Under the pieces are notes generated by a model. That model had not been told where the DNA came from. It saw only the letters and a list, made by a program, of their open reading frames with translations, and ran no database searches. Positions 55,077 to 63,000 of a stretch of DNA of 64,000 bases are shown here, one piece after another. The DNA is from Actimicrobium sp034313845. GTDB taxonomy: Bacteria > Pseudomonadota > Gammaproteobacteria > Burkholderiales > Burkholderiaceae_D. The DNA lies in assembly GCF_034313845.1 (NCBI RefSeq), contig NZ_JAVIWN010000003.1. One strand, 5' to 3'. Within the stretch, counting starts at the first letter, position 1. Every line of letters begins with the position of its first letter. Position numbers and translations under genes: made by a program.

Positions 55077-55361
55077 TCAGTTCCCGGGCAAAGAAGGCCG
55101 ATGCTTTTTTAGGATAGACACGTCCAGTCGTAATTCCCGGTTCTCGCGTTCCAGTGAACGAATGCGCTGCTGGTCTGACGTCAGCGGCTTGCCGATGCCC
55201 GGCTCGCCACGCAGTTCCGCATCGTGTTGCGTGACCCAGCGACGAATCGCGGTCGGTCCGACATCCATGGTTTTACTGACATTGGAAATGCTCAGTCCTT
55301 GATCTTTGATCATGCGCACGACTTCCAGCTTAAGCTCGATGTCGAAGTGTTTTTTAGTCAT
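55077..55361 (-). CDS. IS3-family transposase OrfA, copy 3 (six-A variant)
   Basis: As in copy 2: identical up to DVSILKK, then KHRPSLPGN. The missing A removes the natural OrfA ending and the overlap with orfB. Confidence 0.9.
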   Translation of the reverse strand: MTKKHFDIELKLEVVRMIKDQGLSISNVSKTMDVGPTAIRRWVTQHDAELRGEPGIGKPLTSDQQRIRSLERENRELRLDVSILKKHRPSLPGN

Positions 55362-55458
55362 GTAATTTCCTCAGTTAGCGGGAGTGTGCTCCCATTGAGG
55401 TGTCCGATTTCATTAGACCACTACAGTGTGACCCTCGTTTGAACCACGCCCCGCGCCC

Positions 55459-55595
55459 CTTTGTTTGGAACCTTTTTCACACTTTTACCACTCATGGGTC
55501 GTAAGCAAGTCAGTTGAACTAACTCCACGAAAGTTTTTTCTACTGCCCTACAACGGACAACAATTTTTAGAGTTGGTTCGTCATCAATACTTAAC
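55459..55595 (+). repeat. Leader repeat, copy B
   Basis: The fullest uninterrupted copy (137 bp). It includes TTTGTTTGGAACC, CAAGTCAGTTGAACT, GAAAGTTTTTTCTA and ACAATTTTTAGAGTTGGTTC. It ends 11 bp before the LprI-like gene, so the block probably includes that gene's promoter and leader. Confidence 0.82.
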
Positions 55596-55606
55596 AGGAA
55601 ATCGAA

Positions 55607-56056
55607 ATGAAAAATGTGAAGCAAAGTGCGGCAGACGCTTTTAGTTCCTCGTTAGCTTACCAGCTACCAAAAAGTGTCTTTGTTTTATTATTTGGGTTAA
55701 GTAATTGCGTGATCGCAAGTGCAGATGATAATCCGTGCTTGACACAGAGTAGCTCAATGCAAAGTGCGCAATGTTTGGAAGAAAAACTGAAAACTGCAGA
55801 AGCAATGCTTGACTCAAGTTATCAAGATGCGCTGCATCACTTACCAGATACCAGTGATCGGGATATTCGAAAAACTAAAGAGCAACTTAAAAAAGCACAA
55901 AATGCATGGCTAGTTTATCGAAATGAACATTGTAATTACATGGGAGCGCTAAAGGGTGGTAGCAATATTTGGGTGACAATTTTCAGTTTGGAGTGCTCCC
56001 TACAAGAGACGGAAAGACGAATTGATTTTTTTTTACATTTGCCTACTAGTGGGTAA
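55607..56056 (+). CDS. LprI/DUF1311-like exported protein
   Basis: A 149-residue exported protein: a long signal region (QLPKSVFVLLFGLSNCVIAS), then a DUF1311/LprI N-terminal-like domain, NPCLTQSSSMQSAQCLEEKL, LDSSYQDALHHL, LKKAQNAWLVYRNEHCNYMG and SLECSLQETERRIDF, with four cysteines that should form two disulfides. Relatives include lysozyme inhibitor LprI and effector-associated periplasmic proteins. It sits directly behind leader copy B and before a strong ribosome site for another, truncated gene. An inhibitor or immunity role is inferred. Confidence 0.75.
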   Translation: MKNVKQSAADAFSSSLAYQLPKSVFVLLFGLSNCVIASADDNPCLTQSSSMQSAQCLEEKLKTAEAMLDSSYQDALHHLPDTSDRDIRKTKEQLKKAQNAWLVYRNEHCNYMGALKGGSNIWVTIFSLECSLQETERRIDFFLHLPTSG

Positions 56057-56107
56057 CTTTAAATTTAACGCAATTACAACTTACATTAAGACTTAAGGAG
56101 CACTCAG

Positions 56108-56254
56108 ATGCCAGGGCGGTCTCTAAACCGATGTCTCAAATCGCGGGTTCACTTTAAAACGAGCCGTTGTCGAGATCCCCTCGTCTTTTCCTGCTCTTTG
56201 TTTGGAACCTTTTCCACACTTTCACCACCCATGAATTGCAACCAAGTCAGTTGA
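56108..56254 (+). pseudogene. Truncated start of a gene after the LprI-like gene
   Basis: AAGGAG lies seven bases before an ATG that reads MPGRSLNRCLKSRVHF and then runs into leader copy C, meeting a stop at 56252-56254. The ribosome site and position match those of the genes after the other two cassette partners. Only the first codons may be original. Confidence 0.35.
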
Positions 56255-56280
56255 ACTAGCTCCAAGAAAGTTTTTTCTAA
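56197..56280 (+). repeat. Leader repeat, copy C, 5' part (continues at 57489-57538)
   Basis: Nearly identical to copy B up to GAAAGTTTTTTCTAA, where the IS5-family element is inserted. It resumes at 57489 with the rest of the leader (CAACAATTTTTAGAGTTGGT, ending near 57538). The 350 bp from 57539 to 57888 hold no supported gene. The next gene start is at 57889. Confidence 0.82.
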
Positions 56281-57488
56281 GGAACCGCTGAATAAAGCCG
56301 AACCCAAGAATGAAAATGGCTGATTCCGCCTCCAGCAAATTTTATTCTCGAAAAAGTGGATGAAAAACCAAAATTACTGGCTAAAAATCGAACAAGCGAT
56401 GCCCCTTTCATCCTATTTTCACGCAGTAGACGGAGCTTGGGCTTGCCGGTTCAACAGCTTGTTTTTTGCAATGACAAGATTTCCCAGGCCGAACAACATA
56501 AAGACGTGCGCCGTGTTTTTTGGCAGTCCCTTGTAGCGGGTTTTGCGATGACGAAAGAGGTTTTTGATCACATGAAATGGATGCTCGACCTTCGCTCGAA
56601 TACTCGCTTTGGCATGCTCCAGTTCGTCGAGAATGGCGCGCAACGGCCGCTTCTCGTTGACCTTCTTGATCGTGCCGCGCTTGGCAGCAATCTGCCAGTC
56701 GACCTTCACGTCGTTCATTTCTTCGCGCTTTGCCACACCGGTATAGCCCGCATCGGCAAACACCGTTTCTTCGTCGCCGTGCAGCAGTGCGGCCGTTTCG
56801 ACGATGTCGGCCACGTTCGCCGCCGTAGTGGTCACGCTGTGCACCAAGCCACTCTCGGCATCGACGCCGATATGCGCTTTCATACCGAAGTACCACTGGT
56901 TGCCTTTCTTCGTCTGGTGCATGTCGGCGTCGCGCTTGTGTTCCGCATTCTTTGTCGAGGGTGGCGCGTTGATGATGGTGGCGTCGACGATGGTGCCCGA
57001 GCGCATCAGCAGGCCTTTCTCGGTCAGCGTAGCGTTGATGGCGATAAACATGCGCTGAGTCAGTTCATTCGTCTCCAGCAAACGCCGGAATTTCAGCAAG
57101 GTCGTGGCGTCCGGTGCCGATTCACGTGCCAGATCGACGCCGACAAACGCCCGTACGGCCTGGCTATCGTAGATCGCGTCTTCCACCGCTTCGTCAGACA
57201 GGCTGTACCACTGCTGGATAAAGTACACGCGCAACATGCGCGACAAACCGATCGGTGGACGACCGCGCATACCGGTCGGATAGACAGGAGCGATGACAGC
57301 CTCGAGTTCGGCCCAGGGTACGACTTGCTCCATATCCGCCAAAAACTGCTCGCGACGCGTGATGCGCTTCTTCGCGGCAAATTCGGCACTCGAAAAACTG
57401 GTTTGCTTCAGGGCCATCACGGTCTCTTTGAAATTGAACGACATCAAGATTTTAACGTTAAAAACCGGGCGATTAAATCAGCGTTTCC
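56281..57488 (-). mobile_element. IS5-family element in leader copy C
   Basis: A 1208-bp element with inverted ends GGAACCGCTGAATAA and GGAAACGCTGATTTAA and a perfect CTAA target duplication (56277-56280 and 57489-57492), the YTAR target of IS5 elements. It carries one transposase gene. The insertion splits leader copy C. Confidence 0.93.
56419..57444 (-). CDS. IS5-family transposase
   Basis: A protein of about 341 residues: WYSLSDEAVEDAIYDSQAVR, ARESAPDATTLLKFRRLLE, IVDATIINAP (first D), VFADAGYTG (second D) and RAKVEHPFHVIKNLF (E). These are the IS5-group DDE motifs. ATG at 57444 or 57417 is possible; 57417 has a better AAAGAGA. The gene seems intact. Confidence 0.92.
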   Translation of the reverse strand: MSFNFKETVMALKQTSFSSAEFAAKKRITRREQFLADMEQVVPWAELEAVIAPVYPTGMRGRPPIGLSRMLRVYFIQQWYSLSDEAVEDAIYDSQAVRAFVGVDLARESAPDATTLLKFRRLLETNELTQRMFIAINATLTEKGLLMRSGTIVDATIINAPPSTKNAEHKRDADMHQTKKGNQWYFGMKAHIGVDAESGLVHSVTTTAANVADIVETAALLHGDEETVFADAGYTGVAKREEMNDVKVDWQIAAKRGTIKKVNEKRPLRAILDELEHAKASIRAKVEHPFHVIKNLFRHRKTRYKGLPKNTAHVFMLFGLGNLVIAKNKLLNRQAQAPSTA

Positions 57489-57984
57489 CTAATGTTCTAC
57501 AACAGGCAACAATTTTTAGAGTTGGTTCTTCATCATTATTTATACTGGCTTTAACGGCAGCAATAGAGTGTTGTTGATCTGGCTGAGAAGGAGCATCAAA
57601 TCAAGTTGGGATTGCCGAAATCCTTGACGCCAATCTCTGAATTATCGGCAATAAATAAAGAAAGAAAACGGCGATGAAAAAAAAGGTATCTGACGATAAG
57701 GAATTCACAACGGAATATTCAAAATGTTTTTATATTTTTACACCTTTTAAGTGCTAAGTGAGCGAGGGGTATTGATTTAAAAAAATTCCTAGTTCTCTAA
57801 TGGGCGAACGCGCAGGAATATTTTGGAACGGGTTCGACCGGAATGGGCGGTCACGTTACCCCGGATACGCAATCGATCGATCGACAAAATGAAAAGAGTG
57901 TTTATGTGGATACGTTGTAATGTAGTGGTCTAATGAAATCGGACACCTCAATGGGAGCACACTCCCGCTAACTGAGGAAATTAC

Positions 57985-58275
57985 ATGACTAAAAAACACT
58001 TCGACATCGAGCTTAAGCTGGAAGTCGTGCGCATGATCAAAGATCAAGGACTGAGCATTTCCAATGTCAGTAAAACCATGGATGTCAGACCGACCGCGAT
58101 TCGTCGCTGGGTCACGCAACACGATGCGGAACTGCGTGGCGAGCCGGGCATCGGCAAGCCGCTGACGTCAGACCAGCAGCGCATTCGTTCACTGGAACGC
58201 GAGAACCGGGAATTACGACTGGACGTGTCTATCCTAAAAAAAGCATCGGCCTTCTTTGCCCGGGAACTGAAATGA
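57985..58275 (+). CDS. IS3-family transposase OrfA, copy 4
   Basis: 96 residues, as in copy 1 except MDVRPTAIRR in place of MDVGPTAIRR in the recognition helix region. The full ending ASAFFARELK is present and overlaps orfB by four bases. Confidence 0.93.
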   Translation: MTKKHFDIELKLEVVRMIKDQGLSISNVSKTMDVRPTAIRRWVTQHDAELRGEPGIGKPLTSDQQRIRSLERENRELRLDVSILKKASAFFARELK

Positions 58276-59150
58276 GCTACCAGCTCGTGACACAGTTACA
58301 CAAGGAGGCCGTATCGACTGCCCGTAGTTGCCAGTTGCTGGCAGTCAGCCGTTCCGGGTATTACAACGCACAGTCCCGTCCTGCCAAACCGCTTTTTACG
58401 AAGGAAGCGGTCCACCTGAAGGCAGCCTTTGCCGCCAGCCGTCAAAGCTACGGTAGTCGGCGCCTAGTCAGCGCGGTGGCGCTGCAAGGCATTCGCATAG
58501 GTCGCTACAAAGCGCGTAGCCTGATGCGCCAGGCGGGCTTGAAGCCGGTGTGGAAGCGCAAGTTCATTCACACCACCGACAGCAAGCATGACCTGGCGAT
58601 TGCTCCCAACGTGCTCAACCGGAAGTTCAATCCGTCGGGGCCGAACATCGCGTGGGTGAGCGACATCACCTACATCCGTACCGACACCGGTTGGCTATAT
58701 CTGGCCACGGTACTGGATCTGTTCTCGCGTAAGCTGATCGGCTGGGCCACCGCGCCTGCTATGCCTGCTGCGCTGGTCTGCGAAGCGCTACGCATGGCCA
58801 TTTCCAGTCGCAATCCGCCACCGGGATTGATCGTACATACGGACCGTGGAAGTCAGTACGCCAGCATCGAATATCAGGCCTTGCTGAAACGGTACGGTCT
58901 GGTGTCCAGCATGAGCCGTAAAGGTAACTGTTGGGACAACGCAGTTGCCGAACGCTTCTTCCTGAATCTGAAGATGGAATGCGTCTGGCGCACGCGATAT
59001 GCCAACCAGGAAGAGGCCCGCAAGGACGTCACTTCCTACATCGTCGACTTTTATAATTGCACGCGTTTGCACTCCGTATTGGGCAACCTGTCGCCCTCCG
59101 TCTTTGAACGGAAAATGGCAGAAATACTTCCATTGGGGTGTCCGAAATAA
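58272..59150 (+). CDS. IS3-family transposase OrfB, copy 4
   Basis: Intact 292-residue DDE protein with identical sequence (D131, D191, E227). OrfAB can be made by the usual -1 slip in this seven-A copy. Confidence 0.93.
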   Translation: MSYQLVTQLHKEAVSTARSCQLLAVSRSGYYNAQSRPAKPLFTKEAVHLKAAFAASRQSYGSRRLVSAVALQGIRIGRYKARSLMRQAGLKPVWKRKFIHTTDSKHDLAIAPNVLNRKFNPSGPNIAWVSDITYIRTDTGWLYLATVLDLFSRKLIGWATAPAMPAALVCEALRMAISSRNPPPGLIVHTDRGSQYASIEYQALLKRYGLVSSMSRKGNCWDNAVAERFFLNLKMECVWRTRYANQEEARKDVTSYIVDFYNCTRLHSVLGNLSPSVFERKMAEILPLGCPK

Positions 59151-60061
59151 CTTGACCACTACAGTAATTTGCACGTGAGTGCGGAATTTTCTATCAGTAA
59201 ACTAATCCGGTTGTTCTTTTTTTCATTTGCCCTGTCTGTAAGCGCGGTGAAGTCTGTGTATGCTGAGAATCACTTAGCAGAACAATGCCCCTCGGGCGCA
59301 CCGAGCCATGCTCCGCATGCGATCACTGGGGAAACTTGCCCCACGGTCGGCAACATGAGCGGCGTTCGGCTTGCCATTCCGAATCACTACCTCTTCGGAC
59401 CGGTCGTCTATGAGGGCGTTGATATCTGGTCGGCTAAATCTTATGAAAACCGGCCGAGGCACCCAACCTTCGACAATGCTTTCGACAATTTTGCGATCAA
59501 GATCCGGCTGAACAACTTCAAGCCGATCGAGACAGCAAAGGATTGGGATGATTTTCGGCGCAAAGATCACACAGTTGAAATTCAGCCTTTTGAGAATCGC
59601 TGGCTCTACGTGCAATTCAAACCAAAAACTACATCGCAGCCAACGCCGAGCTATCGCATCGAGTTCAACAATTGGATGAAGAACGATGTTGGATGGGGTC
59701 CCTTTGTCCGACAGCCTGATGTTTGGGGACTTCAGCATTACATTTCTGCAAAAGCTCCGCAGCCAATCAGCGGTGGCCAGCAACACGAATTTTTTTATGA
59801 TGCAAAAACCGATTCAACCTTCATTCACTGTAGCAACTCCGTTACGAACCAGCCTCCCCACAAGGCGTTAAGTTCTTGTGAAATCAGCTTCTTTATTTAC
59901 GAAATAAAAGCCTGGACCGACGCGAGCAACATTAATGTCAAAGACGATCTCGCACGCTGGAAAGAAATCGAAAGCGGTATCCGAACAATTGCAGGGTCGT
60001 TCATAGTTCCATAAACCTCTGTCTATTTCTCCACTAGTAAACACTTTTTTATTGGATCGTC

Positions 60062-63000
60062 ATGCCTAACCCATTAACTACCGTTCAACTTCAGTCTGCA
60101 CGAAAGCTCATCGATCAGGGAAATTTGGTCGGCTTTTACTATTACATGAGTAGCCAAGGTTACGGCTATGCTGATCTTGCAAAGGGTGTGGTGGAATGCA
60201 GTCTGACTAACGGCGGCTCAACAGCCCAAAATTTTATGGTTGAAGCTGCGCTGGCTAAGGGAATCACACTTTCTCCTGACAAGATCAAGACGATCGAGAC
60301 TGGTATGGCATACGGTTACGCCGATGTTTTGATCAAAAACTCAACGTTGCCTAGTAACGGTGGATTTGTTAAGAACGATGTAACGTCCCAGGAAGCATTT
60401 AATTTTCACAATTCGGTTTTCGCGGACAATGGTTTATCAATCGACGTATGGACACTTTACGCCCCCTTTAAATATCTTCCGCCGACTACAGTGGAGGCAG
60501 ACTGGAAAGCTACTATCAATCCAAATAACAGCGCAGGTATCAGTTTCATGACGGGATGGATGAAAGACATGCAGCTCACATCCACGGCAGCGAATTGGTC
60601 AGGTAGTAAAGATGCAGGTGCAATTAACGACTGGATTCAAAATGTCACTTTTGATAGTATAAAAAGCATAACGTCGGCTTTCACCGACGTTGTTGGATTG
60701 ACTAATGCAAGCACCGCCTGCAACTCTGGAACGGCTGAGGCATTAATTCAAATTCAACAAACTGCAACTGTCGCCGCGGCTTCATATGTCCCGCCAATTT
60801 CATCACCAACCCGGCCAATTTCAAGTGCGTTTGTTACCTACACCGGAGCGCACACGGCTGTCCTAAACACTTCCCCAAATGGAAAAGACTACGCTACGTT
60901 GTCAGACTTGGTGACGTTAGAGTCGGGAAAAGGAAACAAAATTACCGTGGCGGATCTGCTAGCGAATAATCCAGGGTTCAAGAATCCGAATAATATTCCT
61001 GTAAACACCACACTTCAGATTCCGAATCGGAACGGAAGCATCGTTACCTACAATGCTGTAAACGGTTCTGTAATCACCACAAATTCTACAACCGGTGAGT
61101 ATTCCGTCACAACACCTAATACCATGGATAGTTCCGGTGGTTGGGTAGTGTATTCAAGGACGATTGACAGTACAACGGGAGGATTCGTTGTCACGCAGAA
61201 GCAGATTGATGTACAGGGAAAGATTGTCAGTGAAGCAATCGGTCATCAGGACAAAAATGGGAACCCGGCCATTGAAACAATGACAGAGAACGTAAGTAAA
61301 GATACTGTTGGCAACAAAACTGACGACATTCGTGACTACACCGCCGCTGGGACGCTGAAGGACGACACGATCACCAGCACGAACGCGACCGGTACTTCGG
61401 TCATCAAGACCGTCGACAGCAATGGTGACGGCAAGATCGACTTGTCGACAACGACCCTGGATGCCAACAAGGACGGCAAGGCTGAGAAAATTACCACCGA
61501 CACCTTCAATGCCGATGGCAGCAAGGTAAACGACGTCAAAAATTTTACGGCGACCGGGACCTTGAAGGACGACACGATCACCAGCACGAACGCGACCGGT
61601 ACTTCGGTCATCAAGACCGTCGACAGCAATGGTGACGGCAAGATCGACTTGTCGACAACGACCCTGGATGCCAACAAGGACGGCAAGGCCGAGAAAATTA
61701 CCACCGACACCTTCAATGCCGATGGCAGCAAGGTAAACGACGTCAAAAATTTTACGGCGACCGGGACCTTGAAGGACGACACGATCACCAGCACGAACGC
61801 GACCGGTACTTCGGTCATCAAGACCGTCGACAGCAACGGTGACGGCAAGATCGACTTGTCGACAACGACCCTGGATGTCAACAAGGACGGCAAGGCCGAG
61901 AAAATTACCACCGACACCTTCAATGCTGATGGCAGCAAGGTGGATGATGTCAAAGATTTTACGGCGACCGGGACCTTGAAGGACGACACGACCACCAGCA
62001 CGAACGCGACCGGTACTTCAGTCATCAAGACCGTCGACAGCAATGGTGACGGCAAGATCGACTTGTCGACAACGACCCTGGATGCCAACAAGGACGGCAA
62101 GGCCGAGAAAATTACCACCGACACCTTCAATGCTGATGGCAGCAAGGTGGATGACGTCAAAGATTTTACGGCGACCGGGACCTTGAAGGACGAAACGACC
62201 ACCAGTACGAATGCGACCGGTACTTCAGTCATCAAGACCGTCGACAGTAATGGCGACGGCAAGATCGACTTGTCGACAACGACCCTGGATGCCAACAAGG
62301 ACGGCAAGGCCGAGAAAATTACCACCGACACCTTCAATGCCGATGGCAGCAAGGTGGATGACGTCAAAGATTTTACGGCGACCGGGACCTTGAAGGACGA
62401 CACGATCACCAGCACGAACGCGACCGGTACTTCAGTCATCAAGACCGTGGACAGTAATGGTGACGGCAAGATTGATTCATCGACGACCACGCTGGATGCC
62501 AACAAGGACGGCAAGGCCGAGAAAATTACCACCGACACCTTCAATGCCGATGGCAGCAAAGTGGATGACGTCAAAAATTTCAACGCCACTGGAACGTTGG
62601 CGTCCGACACGACAGTAACACTCGGGTCTGATGGAAATAAAACCATAGATTATGATTCGGACGGCAACGGCAAGGTTGATGAATCGGTTAAATTCAACGT
62701 TCAAGGCGTTGAAACCGACATTATATTTTTTAATAATTCGACCGGATTTGAAGCGGAACATGACGAATTTGATTCTCAAACTGGTCAAAAAATAGATCAA
62801 CTGATCTTTAACGCCGTCGGCCAAGTGACGGACATGATCTCGTTCGACGCAAGTGGCCACATCACGCAGGAGGACCAGTTTGACGTCACGACCAATACGG
62901 AATCAGAACGGTTGGTTTATAACGCCGCAGGTCAGGTGACGGACATGATTTCGTTCAGCCCAAGTGGCTATGCCACGCAGGAGGATCAGTTTGACGTCAC

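Larger units (their letters stand above)
54184..55425 (-). mobile_element. IS3-family element, copy 3 (minus orientation)
   Basis: A 1242-bp copy with a perfect GTG target duplication and the same TGTAGTGGTC ends. The slippery run has six A. It lies between a transposase fragment and leader copy B. Confidence 0.95.
57921..59163 (+). mobile_element. IS3-family element, copy 4 (plus orientation)
   Basis: A 1243-bp copy with a perfect 4-bp GTAA target duplication and seven A in the slippery run. It differs from copy 1 by a few bases, including a G-to-R codon change in orfA. It interrupts the exported gene after codon 10. Confidence 0.95.
57889..60014 (+). pseudogene. Exported cassette protein interrupted by IS3 copy 4
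   Basis: Removing the IS3 copy (57921-59163) and one GTAA restores a frame from ATG at 57889: MKRVFMWIRCNLHVSAEFSI, then SKLIRLFFFSFALSVSAV (signal peptide), CPSGAPSHAPHAITGETCP, WLYVQFKPKTTSQPTP and SFFIYEIKAWTDASN to 60014, about 291 residues. The remaining 3' part (from TTG 59169) still encodes the signal peptide but has lost its promoter and start. No family was recognised. It lies 47 bp before the giant gene, the position held by the partner genes in the other cassettes. Confidence 0.7.

Noticed and set aside
61336..62646. Long antisense reading frame (436 codons) across the 207-bp repeats
   Set aside because: It is an effect of an in-frame repeat lacking stops on the other strand. It has no ribosome site and composition that mirrors the sense codons, and the sense frame continues well beyond it.
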